A stretch of DNA of 64,000 bases from Symsagittifera roscoffensis. Lineage: Eukaryota > Xenacoelomorpha > Acoela > Convolutidae. A model generated the notes under the pieces. It was given only the letters and a program-made list of their open reading frames with translations. It searched no databases and had not been told where the DNA came from. Location: positions 518,201 through 582,200 of the forward strand of contig NC_087066.1 in NCBI RefSeq assembly GCF_963678635.1, given 5' to 3'. The number at the start of each line of letters is the position of its first letter. The stretch's first letter is position 1. Shown one piece after another: positions 49,285 through 62,925 of this stretch. Both the position numbers and the translations under genes were made by a program.

Positions 49285-52200
49285 GTTTAGGCGCGGGGGG
49301 ATGGGTTCAAGTGCAAGGGAGGGTTTTGGTGGTTTAGGGCGAGGAGTTGGTTTAGGTGGAAGGCGGTGGGTTGTTGAGAGGGGATGGGTGGTGGTTCATT
49401 GTGGTTTAGGGGGGATTGATTCATGTGAGAGGAGTGGTTCATGTGTGTGTGTGTGTGGGGGGGGGGGCAAAGGGAAAACCTTATGTTGTTTGCAGAAATT
49501 TGCACGGGGCGCAACAAAACTGTGGAAAAAATCCGTTTTAGTTTGTTTTTTGACATATATCCTAATCCATTGTAGTGGATTTTGAATGAATTATAAAGCA
49601 TTGTGATTGCGCAATAAATGGAATAAATCAATAAATCAATAATTGGATTCAAATCCAGTTTTTTGTCAAACTTTGTTGTTTGAGCGTAACATGGGAATCG
49701 ATTATATTGACATAATGTTAGACCAGGAAAAACCATTGAAATCTATTTTTTTCTCACTTTTCTTAGGGATGGGTAAGATTGAGGGATCAACTTTAAATTG
49801 ATTTTAAGTGATCTTGAGTCCCAACTAAGAAATGATCAAAATCAGTTTTAAATCGACTTAATTCAAGTTTTTCCTTTATTAAGCTCTTTATATTTTCACT
49901 TTATGCAAGATAGATTCAGTTGGAGTGAAGTGAGATTCACACGGGTTTTAGTGAGTCGGAAAATCTATCTAAATCGATTTAAATAGATTGTTTGCACACT
50001 TAATTTGATATAAAATTTTCTACAAAAATCATAAAAACTATTTAAAATTTCTTCCAATTTGTAAATTGCACCTTGTTCCGAAACCATTTTTGTCAATGCA
50101 GGTACTTTATCTGGAAAAAATTTCGAAAAAAAAATTATTCCAATCTTTTTCACAAAAATTTGAGACTCAAATGGTTCATCCGAAACCTTTTTTGTCGGTG
50201 CGGGTTGTTTCATTGAAAAAAAAAACAGTTCGCAAAAAATTGACTAAAGAAAGACCCAGAAAAAACTGTTCAATTTTTAAAAAATGAACCAACACCACGA
50301 TAGTCGAAAATGAGAGCGGTGTAAAACAGAGCTTGGAAGGTAATTGCTATTCAGGTTTGAACGTTTTTAACCTGTTTGATCGGAACATGAAGGCAGTAGT
50401 ATTGGAACTATTTTTCCTGATTACCAAAGAAGCTGCTGCTATGTCACAAAGCAATCTTTGTGACGGCAGAAACTGTAAATTCAATTTTAAAGAGTACTTT
50501 TATTTTTAACCTTCCTGCATATACTGACGTGAAATTGAACCTTTTAGAAAAAGTTTTGGTAAGCTTTGAAGAACTGAGAAAGTAACGATAGGCTGAAGCA
50601 TTTCCAATGTATCAGAGCAATCTCTGCTAAAACAAAATACCAAAGGTGACGTAAAGCTTTGTCTGTACCAGTTGTGGTATATGAAAACTGAGACACATGA
50701 GAGTTGAAAAGATTTCACAAAAATTTGCCTGACTAATGAATTTAAAACTAGAAAAGTTGTAAAAATTATGAACAAGAACTAATTCAATGTAGGCTGACAG
50801 TGGTAGCGAAATCAAAGAGCACTCAGATATGAATGTTGTAACTATGTTTGACTAGATGAGAAAAGCAGTAGAATTAAAGCATGATTGCCAAAGCGGCAGA
50901 TTCTAGGTCATAGAGCGAGCTTCGTAATGACAGAAACTGTATCATTTTTTTAACGAGCACGGTCACTGTTGGCGTATACTGATTTGAAATTCGGATCTTT
51001 AGTAAACCAAAATATCAAAGGTCACATAAATTTTTGTCTTCACCAGCTGATTTTGCTGTATATGAAAACTGAATCCCCGCCATAAAGTTAATTTTCAAAC
51101 CATATCCTGGGTAGCAGAAACTAGACTGAAGAGTGTAGAAAAGTGTAGTCTTAACCCTGGTCAAACGGTAGTTGATTAGAGTTCTTCCATATTACCGTGT
51201 ATTTCCCGAAACAACGCTACACTAAACTGACACCAATTCAGTAAAAATGCTTTCAGTACAATGTGCAGATGGTCAGCCAATGGATATCCTGTTCCTGTGT
51301 TTTTTTGTAGCGAAGGCTTAAAGTAAACTGGAAGCAAACGGAAAAAATATCAATTTATTGGGTCGACGGTCAGCCACTTGTGACTCAAAAACCGTCCACA
51401 AAAAATCAGCATTTCAATTAGAAACTAGCCCTAGCTTCCGTTCTTGTCTCTGTATCTAAGATTGATGCTATATCGCTTTCTTGGCCCAGATCGTTTGAGA
51501 GCTTGCCGAGGATTTCGGTTTTGTTAAGCATTAGGTCGTTCGCTACATACCCTTATAATTATGTTTTTCTACGATTTTTTTGCACATTTTTTAGCTTAGT
51601 TTTAACCATTTCTTTGATTTGTTACACATGTTTGAGCCCATTTTCTTATTTTCAATTATGTTTTTCTATGATTTCATTGTAGAATTTTGAGCTCAAAATC
51701 TGATTTATATTGATCATTTTCTTGAGATCTATAGCATGCAGCTCGTGCTTTTACTCAAAAAATTCTAGACTAAAAAAGTTTTTATGATTATTTTTTAACA
51801 GCTTGTCTTTTTTTCAGTTTTATCAAAAAAGTTGATTTAAATCGAATTGAAAGGGAGCTTTTATACACTAAAATTGATCTGCTCAGTGTTCCATTAAAAT
51901 GACTTTCACTGTATGCAAGATAGATTCAATTGGGGTGAAGTGAGATTCACACGGGTGTTAGTGAGTCGGAAAATCCATCTAAATCGATTTAAATAGATTG
52001 TTTGCACACTTAATTTGATATAAAATTTTCTACAAAAATCAAAAAAACTATTTAAAAATTCTTCCAATTGTAAATTGCACCTTGTTCCGAAACCATTTTT
52101 GTCAATGCAGGTACTTTATCTGGAAAAAGTTTCGAAAAAAAAATTATTCCAATCTTTTTCACAAAAATTTGAGACTCAAATGGTTCATCCGAAACCTTTT

Positions 52201-52611
52201 TTGTCGGTGCGGGTTGTTTCATTGAAAAAAAAACAGTTCGCAAAAAATTGACTAAAGAAAGACCCAGAAAAAACTGTTCAATTTTTAAAAAATGAACCAA
52301 CACCACGATAGTCGAAAATGAGAGCGGTGTAAAACAGAGCTTGGAAGGCAATTGCTATTCAGGTTTGAACGTTTTTACCCTGTTTGACTGGAACATGAAG
52401 GCAGTAGTATTGGAACTATCTTTCCTGATTACCAAAGAAGCTGCTGCTATGTCACAAAGCAATCTTTGTGACGGCAGAAACTGTAAATTCAATTTTAAAG
52501 AGTACTTTTATTTTTAACCTTCTTGCATATACTGACTTGAAATTGAACCTTTTAGAAAAAGTTTTGGTAAGCTTTGAAGAATTGAGAAAGTAACGATAGG
52601 CTGAAGCATTT
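49285..52611. other. Repeat-rich noncoding spacer between the two element B copies
   Basis: No gene is seen. 49285-49890 matches 27620-28260 and 51550-51850 matches 28500-28800. A segment of about 700 bp at 49893-50610 is repeated directly at 51900-52611. Within 50375-51100 there are two diverged copies of a unit of about 470 bp (both contain a 'GTGACGGCAGAAACTG'-like core). A TG dinucleotide run followed by a G-run lies at 49442-49467. Confidence 0.65.
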
Positions 52612-53021
52612 TGGAACGTGATCTAAACTATATTTTATGATTGGATAAATTAAATGTTTTACCAATGTAAAGTATTTAATATTAACCAATCATGATCCAT
52701 CTAACTAACAACCCACTTATTTGTAAGTGCTGAAGTTACTTGTAATTTCAGCACCAGAGAGATTTGAATTTAACTTAGAAATTAGTTGAACTCTCCCGAG
52801 TACTTCAGCAGCCGCAATAAACCAGTATACCCTAGATCTATTGAGCCTAGCAGAGACTAGTTAAACAACCTGAGACTAGATAGTATAAGAGTAAGATTAG
52901 GATCGGTATTAGACTAAGAAGTTGCACGAATCTATCCGGCCGAAAATAAGATAGCGTGACGAGCAGACGGTGTACCCTATCCGAAATTACTCTATGAGTT
53001 ATACACTTCGGTCCTAACTCA
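52612..53021 (+). repeat. 5' LTR of element B copy 2 (410 bp)
   Basis: TGGAACGTGATC ... CTAACTCA, same length as the copy 1 LTRs with a few substitutions. AATAAA is at 52816-52821. CCAAT-type motifs lie in the first 90 bases, and the near-palindrome GTGCTGAA...TTCAGCAC is centred near 52739. Confidence 0.95.
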
Positions 53022-53023
53022 TC

Positions 53024-53041
53024 TGGTGCAACCATAAGTCT
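53024..53041 (+). promoter_or_regulatory. Primer binding site of element B copy 2
   Basis: TGGTGCAACCATAAGTCT, two bases after the LTR, one base different from copy 1. Position and TGG start support the call. The primer tRNA is not identified. Confidence 0.75.
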
Positions 53042-53108
53042 CGAACAAGACCTTAATAGATTAGAATTAACCAAAATAGATTAGAAATTAGACAAAAACA
53101 TTTACAAA

Positions 53109-53342
53109 ATGTTATACGACAATAATTTAATCGAAATGTCTCTACGACTCAATAGATCAGAGCCAATATTCCGAACCATAACAGAACTACCCGGAATTGG
53201 AAGAAGACCTCGAACCAGAGACGACATACGACAAAGTAGAAACTTGCCATATAGTTATATGATAGTTCGGCAAAAGCCAGAACAAACTTTTATATTTAGA
53301 ATACTACTCGCAATGAATTTAGATTTCCATTTACAAACATAA
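53109..53342 (+). CDS. Element B 77-aa ORF, copy 2
   Basis: ATG 53109, 87 nt after the LTR. The predicted protein is identical to that of 48550-48783. Six base differences fall at Ser, Arg, Lys, Leu, Phe and Leu codons and all are silent. Conserved amino acids with drifting silent sites are good evidence for a real, selected product. Basic centre, hydrophobic C-terminal third, no known domain. Confidence 0.8.
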   Translation: MLYDNNLIEMSLRLNRSEPIFRTITELPGIGRRPRTRDDIRQSRNLPYSYMIVRQKPEQTFIFRILLAMNLDFHLQT

Positions 53343-53670
53343 AACCTTGAAGTTAATCTTCAAAATCATTTCAGGCGCTAAACAAAATTAATAATATACA
53401 ATAACGATTGATAAAAAGATCTCAGATCGTTTTCCCAAAACTCTGCAGTAATATACAAAACATGGTTGAAAAATATTTATTGGAAAATAAAAATAAAAAT
53501 TAGTAGCATGACAATAAATGGTTAGTAATCATAAATCATCCTGTTGTTCCAGCTTCATCACCTAAAACATAACAGCAATCATGAACTCACTAATATCATA
53601 AAACACTAAATCTTTCCTTTACACAAATTTAAATCTTATTAAAACTTAAATTCACTTAATTTTAAAATCA

Positions 53671-53695
53671 GATCATCAAGGCTTATCCTTGGATC
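53671..53695 (+). repeat. Leader hairpin, first copy
   Basis: GATC-AT-CAAGG-CTTAT-CCTTG-GATC stem-loop. The same 25 bases recur 60 bases on. All four copies in the window are identical, while surrounding leader sequence has diverged slightly. Confidence 0.7.
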
Positions 53696-53730
53696 TTAAA
53701 TCATTTTCTACTTAATTAAATTTCAAATTT

Positions 53731-53755
53731 GATCATCAAGGCTTATCCTTGGATC
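53731..53755 (+). repeat. Leader hairpin, second copy
   Basis: Identical to 53671-53695. The two stem-loops flank about 35 bases of AT-rich sequence. Confidence 0.7.
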
Positions 53756-54271
53756 AAACAGAACAACTTTGTTCTCCCCCACCCACTTAATTAGTGTCTA
53801 ACGACCTCAAACGTCGATTCACTATCCAACCCTTTCTAAAGACCTAAGACTAATAGAAAATTTTAAACAAAACTAATCATTCAAATTAGGATAAACAGTG
53901 AAGAACTTCGGTTATTCATCCTTCACTTGACCCCCCCTCTTACAAAACCCAGGATAAATCTTAGACTTAGTAAGTTTAAAATAGTATCTAACGAACTACT
54001 CGCGTTCTAATTATACCTTAACCTTGTGGATCGATTTACTATTCTCCAACCTATGAACACAATCACTACCCCTAAGTAAGATTAAGTAAGTTAACACCTT
54101 AACTTATACTAGCCACGAGAAAGTAAAAACCATTCTCCGGAATAGATATACTTTTCTCTCCAACCCTGAACAAATAGACCCAGGTTAAGCTAACCAAAAA
54201 ATCGTAAGGACTAACAGTTTAAGCAATTAGAATTCACTTAACACCCTTTGGCATCCGTCATCTTAAACCTT

Positions 54272-54739
54272 ATGTCATTTAAAAACCTAGGAAATAAACA
54301 AACAATCGTATTACACAATTGTGAAATAGATAACAAAAAATACGACCTTGTAATCACACCTCATACACAAACAGTTGGATACATTCGAACAAAACGACAA
54401 ACACTAAAGAGAAAAATAATAACAAAACAAAGACAAATAACACGAAAAAGATTTTCAAAAAATCGAAACGCATTTTCAGAATCAGAAACCAACAGTTTAG
54501 ACGAACTTTACAAACTAAAAGAATCAATAGATAAAAATTGCCCAATTCATGATCAATTATATTTCTCTGACTCAGAAACAACTTCAAATTCATCACAAAG
54601 AGGAAAAAGAAGAATAAAAAAGCAATATAAACACAAACCTGTACATTTATACAATTGGAATCAACCAATTCGACACATTAATAATTACATATTAACAGTC
54701 ATCGAACGAAAAAATGAGCTCAACGCACACCCCATGTGA
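54272..54739 (+). CDS. Element B basic 155-aa ORF, copy 2
   Basis: The start is set at ATG 54272 because it matches the start in copy 1; the frame is open slightly further upstream but without ATG. Highly basic middle, serine/acid-rich patch, second basic cluster near the C-terminus. It overlaps gag (ATG 54714) by 26 nt. It differs from copy 1 at a few residues (Lys/Gln, Gly/Arg and the last residue). Function is unknown; nucleic-acid binding is suggested only by charge. Confidence 0.7.
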   Translation: MSFKNLGNKQTIVLHNCEIDNKKYDLVITPHTQTVGYIRTKRQTLKRKIITKQRQITRKRFSKNRNAFSESETNSLDELYKLKESIDKNCPIHDQLYFSDSETTSNSSQRGKRRIKKQYKHKPVHLYNWNQPIRHINNYILTVIERKNELNAHPM

Positions 54740-57700
54740 CGAAACTCCAGATGATGATGAAATCTTCCCTTTTATAGTAGATGCAACTACTGATAGAGGA
54801 CAACACATATTTTGTAAAAATTTACTCTTAAATTTATTTGAACCCGGAATCAGTCCATGTAAAACAGAGTTCCCAGATGTAAAAATCAAAAGACAAATCA
54901 TAGACCACTACCTAAAAGATATATGTAACATAACACAACAGTATGGAATCTACTCCATAGAATTCACCTCACCAAATCATAATCATAGGAAATATACAAT
55001 TCAAACAGACGATCTTGATTAAGAATTTTCAAAAGTTTTTTCAGAATATATAAAAAGCATCCAATATCATAACTCACAAAGAGCAAACTCCATTTTCACC
55101 AATGAAGTTTTCGCAATAATATATAGTTATATTTCGATACTAGAAAACGAAATCCCAATAACAAATGTCTCACCGACAGAAACATCTAAACATTTAAGAG
55201 TACGACATGAAATCACACTACTCTCTAGTTATTCAAACATTATTAAAGAAAATTTCACAAAAGACGAAGTTTCACAGCATACAAAACACGATCTACAAAA
55301 AATTTTGGCATGGTTCATAATAGATTATTTCACACACAATATTGATTTAATTGCACAAGCAAGAAAAAATTTTAGACCCCAAAATTCGAACGATGATACC
55401 GCTATCACAGAACAATCAGATTATGTTTGGGACCCCGAATGGTCTCATCCCGCATTTATAAGCTTCCCACAATCAATCTCAAGTCAAGCAATAAGTACAA
55501 TATCTTACATAAGAGATTATGTAAGAGTAATACCCTTAACCATTGATGCAACACCATTAAACTATAATACATTTTTGCCCGACACACAAAATAATAGTTT
55601 AAGCTCTACAGTCATACACAACGAAAACCTCAATGGAACTAGGAATCTTACTCAACAAGATATCCAGACACCATCACACTTCATAAATGAAGAAATTGTA
55701 TACACAACAACTACACAACAAAGTATTTCACCAATACGCCCAAATTTGACAACACCAAGAAATACAAATCCTTCACAAACACAGGTAACCTTACAATCAA
55801 CCGTTAAACCTTCGGTTGCTCCAAAATATTCACATATGGATTACCAAACATACAGACCCATGACAATACCATCAAAAACACGCAAAACATTCACTAGAAA
55901 CAACTTTGCAGACCATAATTTTAATTATACACATCCATCAAAAACAAATTACCAACCACGAAAAAATTTTCACCAGTATACAAGATCTCGAAACTGGGAT
56001 AACCCAATGGCCCAACCTAATTCAATAAATTTCCAAACAAATCCTCCACAGGATCACAGTGAAAATTACCCATTTTTTCAACAAAATAAAAATAAAAAAC
56101 AAACATCTTATCAGATGGATTATTTATCCTCAGATGATGATTTCTTACAACCAGATATATTTACACCATATACTCAAGAATATCGTGGACAAGGAATACA
56201 GAAAACACGTACAAATCATAGGAATTTTTCTCCACAACCGATAGATGCACAACATCAACAACCAATTCAACAGCAAAATCCAATTAATACACAATCTTTT
56301 CAACCAATTCAACAACAAAATCCAATGATTGCACACTCGTATCAACCAACACAAATGCAAAATGAAATACCACTCCCATATTATCTCCAACAACATGAAA
56401 TAACAAGAAACCAACTTTCCAATTTTTTTCAAATGCCAAATGCAGCAGAATCATTACAAATGACAATGAATCCATACCTTATGGGTGGATCATCAATAAC
56501 ATCAAACAAACTTTTAATGGTTTTCACAGGAACAGACCCTGAATACTCTGTAGAAGATTATTTAAATGCAGTAACAGCAAACTTGATTTTAAACATCGGA
56601 CCTGAACCAATTAATACGCCACTACATCAAAACTGGATACATCGACGCACAGCTTTGATACAAACAACCTTAGATGGCGCAGCCCAAAAATGGTTTTCAG
56701 TACTACCTCTAGAAATAAAATCAAACTGGAAAAGGTTTACACAGGAATTTTCAAAAATGTTTGACTCCGAAAGAAACAAACAACAACAAAGAGTTTTATG
56801 TAATGAAATTCGCAGATTACCAAACGAAACCATCAAGCAATTAGCAGTAAGAATCGAAACACTAGTTCGAAAAGCATATTCACTAAATACACACGACTAT
56901 AAAAACACAAAGATGACAGAAATCTTAATGATGACCTTAACACCACAATTAAGGAAAATAGCAATAAAAAGAGAGCATCCCATCCTTCCTCAATTCGAGA
57001 ACCCGATTTAGATTTTCGAAAACTAGTAGACAAATTAGAACAAGCAGAAATCACAATGAAACTAGAAGAAACGGAAAATCTGAAATTACAATACGTTAAC
57101 AGAATTGAAACAACTTCCACTAATATTAATAATATACAGGAATCAGACACAGATCTCGTTGAAAAAATCACTGAAATACTCAATATTTATGAAAAGAACC
57201 CAAACTTTAAAGGCAAACCATCTTTCAAAAAATGGTGTAATTATTGCCGACGATACGGACATAGTATTTCCGAATGTAGACAAAAACAGCAAGATAGTCA
57301 AAATAAACCTCAAAAATACAAAGAACCAAATAAGTCATTTTATCAATATATGAAGAAAGATCAAAATCTACCAAACAAAAATGTATATAGCAACAATAGT
57401 TCCGGAAAACCCCTTCCGAACAATACAAGCTATACAAGAAATCAATCCCCATATAACTCAAGTTATAGAGGAAGATCGCCAGAACGAAGAAACACACAAA
57501 ATTCGTCACAAAATCACTACAATAGACCAAATAGTAGAAATAACTACTCCAGATCTAATTCAAACACAACACAGTTTGCTTCTAGATCTAATTCCCAATC
57601 AAGAAATAGATACTACCAAAACAATCAATCACGAAACTCATCATATAATAGAAATAGAAACTATTCCAATAATCGAAATAGAAGTTATTCGAACAATCGA

Positions 57701-60700
57701 AATCAATATTATCAAAATAACCGATCAAGAAATAACTCATATAACAGACCAAACAACAATTATCAAAATAGATCGCGAAATAATTCACAAAACCGACATT
57801 CAAGTTATAATAATCGTTATAGAAATTATTCCCAATCACCACACCGGAGTAATAATCACTATAATAACTCTAATAATCGTCACAGAAGTAGTACACCTAA
57901 ACATCAAAGACAAATCAATCAAGTACAGTCTAACCCAGAAACAACATCAGACCCTCCAGGTATTGATGACACAGTAACTGATACGTTACAACTCAATCAA
58001 ATAAACTGTACATCATCAGATTCAGAAAGCGACACAGAAAACACTCTTTCTATCAACATGATAAAAGTCGAAAATGACTATGAATCTGTCATATATGAAC
58101 AACCTTTTTCATCACACATATATGAAAATCAATCAGAATTTCTTCAAAATTATTACACTACACCCATAAATTCCACACCAACGACGCAAGAAACGAATGC
58201 AATTAACACTACAAATCAAACTAATAAAAATGTCAAAACAAAATGCTTGAACACAAACCACAACTATCAAAATATACAAAAAGAACAACCCAAAGAAAAA
58301 ATTTGGACAATACCATTTCTGTTAGAAAGTCCAAGAAACAAAGAATTTCAACCACCAGACCTTGAAATCGATTTTTTAATTGATTCAGGAGCAGAATCAA
58401 ACATAATAAACATTCCCACATGGAATGAAATAAAAACTTTACACCCAAAGCTAACACCTCTTGAAACCTCCAGTAAGCTAGCAACAGCACAGGGATCAAC
58501 ATTGATAAACTACGGAAAAATCCAATTATTTCTCCTCCCAACCAGAACAATGGAGCAAAGCAAAATTCTAAATAAGCCATTTAAACAAATATTCCATATC
58601 ACTGATATTAAATATAATATCATTGGAATACCATTTATTTCGAAGTATATACCAACAATTAACATACTAAATAGTAAAATATTAATTAAAGATAAGTATA
58701 CAAAAACAAAAGAAACATCTTTAACATTTTTTCAAAGATTAAATAAACAACCACCATTCTTTTCAAAATTTTACCCGATATTTAACCAACAAAGAAAACA
58801 CTTGAAACCACTATCAGGAAACATCTATAATTTTTCAATTAAACAAGTTCACCAATATGATAAGGAACAAAACAAACAAAAATTTTACATGTCAGATTTT
58901 GAATTCAAACCTATTCATAAATTTTTCAAAATCACAATCTCTTCAATAAAATATTTGAAAAATTCGAATTCAGATATCATTTCCTTACATGTCTATAACA
59001 ACACACCTTACCAAGTAACATTACCTTTAGGACTTTTAGGATATTGCGAAACCAACGCTACAATATCACAAATACACGAAAAAGCCTATCGCGTAAATAA
59101 TATACTCCAATTATTAAATATTTGCCAATCTACAATTCTTAATGAAGAATTATCTATAAATAATATAATAAGTCACGAAAACAGAAATACGGATTATTTC
59201 ACAAAAACTCCATATTTCAAACCTACATTCAACATAAGTAACTACACAGAGGACCAACAGAAATTTTTAACAATGTTTAATTTCCAACATTCACAAATAA
59301 CACAAGACGAATTCGAAAAGTTAGCCAAACAGCTAATTAAATATTCATCAGTCTATGCAACATCAAAATTCGATGTTGGCAAAATCAGTTCATTACTACA
59401 TCTCCCGTTAAAACCAGACGCAGTTTTCAAAAAACAGAGAGCAAGTAAAGTACCAATTCACTTACATGATAAAGTAAACAGATTACTCGATATTTTAGAA
59501 CAGTACAACATTATCTCACCAGTTAATAAAGAAGAACAACCAAAAGGCAACACATTTATCAACCCCGTTATAATTCTAGCTAAAGGAGAATCATTAAAAA
59601 TCGTTCTCGATGCTAGATACCTCAATTCACTCATAGATGAGTCAAAATGTAATTGGCCCATTGAACCAATACAAGTTATTTTAACAAAAATAAACGGCAA
59701 ATACTTTACAACCGCCGATATGAATAGTGCATACAATCAAATGCCACTAGATGAACAATCACGACGTTTAACACAATTTGTTGTCGGAAACCAACAATAT
59801 GAATTCAACCGCTTATTCTATGGAATATCCATAGGACCAGCAGCATTTTCAGCTTTTATGAGCAAAATTTTCAGACCACTAATACTCAAGAAAAACGCAA
59901 TCACCTATTTAGACGATGTTTTTATGCAATCACAAATAAAGGACGAGATGTTCAACGTTTTAGAAAAATATCACCAAATACTTCAGAACGAAAATCTGAA
60001 GGCCGCCCCCGATAAATCACACTTCTTTTTGACAAGAGTTAAATTCTTAGGACATAATATAGAAAGAAAAACAATCACTCCACTGAAATCACGCATTGAC
60101 GCTATTCAAAAACTTCAACCGCCAACAAATAAAAGGAAAATCCAAGAATTTCTTGGAATGCTAAACTTTTTAAGTAAATATGTTTATAAAATGCAATTAT
60201 ATCTACGACCATTTTATAACATCCTTAGACAACAAAATAATTTTGAATGGAATACAGAACATCAAGCACGATTCGAAGAAATAAAGAAACTTTTAACTGA
60301 ACAAATTTCAAACACAATCCCAGACCCTGATCAACCATTTTATGCAATGTGCGATGCTTCGAACTTTGGCATCGGCGCAGCACTATTACAATCACATAAT
60401 GGTACAAATAAAATGAACCTGATATCAGCAAATTCCCGATTATTCACTCAAGCAGAGCTACGACTCTCAACTCTAATGAGAGAATGTACAGCCATAATAT
60501 ATACACTGACAGAATATGAATTTCTGATACTTGGATCAAAACATCCCACAGTTTTATTCACAGACCATAAACCAATCATCTTTCTCTTTACACAGAAATC
60601 TAACCCAAACCACCGAGTTTACAGATTTCAACTAATTCTAATGAAATTTCCAAACTTACATATAGTTTGGACTGCAGGAAAAAATCTTGCATTACCAGAC

Positions 60701-62925
60701 ACCTTAAGTCGAAATACACCACATGAATTACTTACACGAAAAACAACAGTTGAAATACCCAAAAACATAAAATTCTACCTTGCAGAAAACGAAACATCAC
60801 CCCGATTGGAATGCAAATATGCAGTAAAAACTGATATTGAACAATCACAAATAAATAGTTTACAACATTTCCCACTTTATTTAGATTGTCAAAATAATCA
60901 TTATGAAGTTGATCTACTTGGAACATCAACTTTCAAACCAATCCCATATTCTCAATGGATAAAAAATAACACCCAACAAAAACGAACAAAACAACACCAA
61001 ACCAAAAAAGATCATTTTCCACTAATTGAAAAAGAAAATTTAACTGATAAAGTAAATTTATCAGGACCACAAACAAACAATTCAAAATACACAACAAATC
61101 AAGTTTTTGACCTTCATGACCCATTAGATACAATACCTTTATCTAAATTCGAAATTGAAAACATTTTTCTCCCTCCAACAGAAACAATTACAATTTCAAC
61201 ACTAAAACAATACCAAAATCTTGACCCAATAATTCGACAACTAAAATCATGGCATAAATATAAAACTAAACCTATCAAAGCAGATTCAACCATCCTAGGC
61301 AACAAGACACTCCTCCGATATTTTCGCAAATTTAATAACACAACAATTAATGAAACTACAGACCTTTTAGAGTATAACTTAAACGAATCTACAGTCCCCT
61401 GTCTTCCTTTAAGTATGATTCTCATAGCTTTTAATATCTCACATACACAAAATATTAAAGGACATTCTGGATCAGAAAAGACATATTCAAACTTTATACA
61501 AAATTTTTACTTCCCAAATGCACCAATTTGGATAAAAGTACTATGCAATGATTGTATAGTATGTCAACTAAATAAACCTTACCCAAATCAAAAACAAATA
61601 GCACAAAAACAAGATTTTAAAGGACAAAGCTTGTACTTTAATCACCGTATCTCATTTGATACTAAAGGCCCAATTTCACCCTCATCAGAAGGAAATTCCT
61701 ACATTATGGTAATTGTTGACGCATTTACACACTATGTAGCACTCAACCCAGTACCACATTGTAACGCTTATTATGCGTATACAACACTTTATGAACACTG
61801 GATAGCAAAATTTGGACTACCAGAAATTTTAGTCACAGACAACGGTACAGACTTCATAAATAATGAAATAATCACACTATGTCATTTATACAACATAAAC
61901 ACAAACCACGTACATCTCATGCACCTTGGACAAACGGCTTAGTCGAAGGTATGAACCGTTCATTACAAGAATATCTTAGATGTATCATCAACGGAAATGA
62001 TACAAAATATACCGAATGGTCAGCAGATGTAAAATTATTTCCCTTAGCATATAATTCACAAATTACGACAACTCTAGGAATGTCACCATACGAAATGGTT
62101 TTTAACCAAAAGCCACGCAAACCAATAATGTTTACAGCAAATTCTCATAAAAACGCACAAGGTTATTGTCAACCAAATAAAGATTCAATTTGTTATAACC
62201 TACCTTTACATACACACGATGAAGATCATTTTCATCACCCACAAATTCTTAAATTAGCCTCCGGTACACACACCGATTGGATTCTAAATAGAGATAAAAA
62301 ACACAATGAAATTTATCAAAAAATAACAAAAAAGTTATTACAAAGACAAAACATTAATGAACAAATCAATTCACGTTTTACGCCAGCCTCCGAATTAAAA
62401 ATTGGAACATTTGTTCTGATACCTAATTTTAATACTCAAAAAGGAATTTCTAAAAAATTACAACCCCTTCGAAAAGGACCATACCAAATAATTGCAAGAC
62501 CCACTGATGTCACATATAAAATTACCGACTCAAACAAAAAAGAAATCGTTCAGCATCGAAACAACCTATTACCTTATTACCCAAAAGAATACGCACTCCG
62601 CGAATTAACTCAATTATATTCTTTCACAGGATTAAAAATCATTCAAAATGAACCACATCTGAAAAACACAGAACAAAATGATAACCCCACCGAAAATCAA
62701 AACACAAAACCAATCGCCACCAAAAACAATACAAAAAATCTAGACCATAAAGAATCCCCAAAACAAAGAAAAAATAGAAAAATGACCGAACAAATAATAC
62801 CCCAAGAACAAATCGACAAATCAGAACATAGAAAAACAACAAGACTCCGAAATCAACCACGTAAAAACTACAAAATATTCATCCCCCAATCTAAAATATT
62901 AAAGAAAGTGGAATTTCAAAAGTAA
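54714..62925 (+). pseudogene. gag-pol: Element B copy 2 gag-pol
   Basis: Gag starts at ATG 54714. A TAA at 55020-55022 replaces a Leu codon of copy 1, after which the same frame stays open to about 56970. One A is missing there from a run (five versus six), shifting the frame. From there one long frame carries the CCHC knuckle (57236-57277), an R/N/S/Y-rich tract, protease 'DSGAESN' (about 58382), RT with YLDD (about 59906-59917), RNase H, and the integrase zinc finger and first catalytic residues. One T is missing near 61893, so the rest of integrase (third catalytic residue, GPY domain near 62480, basic tail) is in another frame to 62925. Gag and pol share one frame without stop. Confidence 0.93.

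Larger units (their letters stand above)
53343..54271 (+). other. Leader between the 77-aa and 155-aa ORFs, element B copy 2
   Basis: About 930 bp without ORFs. It carries the paired hairpins at 53671-53695 and 53731-53755 and GTAAG-type donor-like motifs near 53969 and 54077-54089. Sequence is close to copy 1 but with more indels than the coding parts. Confidence 0.6.

Noticed and set aside
49285-52611. A host gene between the two element B copies
   Set aside because: All frames are short, the sequence is made of duplicated noncoding blocks, and none shows a recognisable protein.
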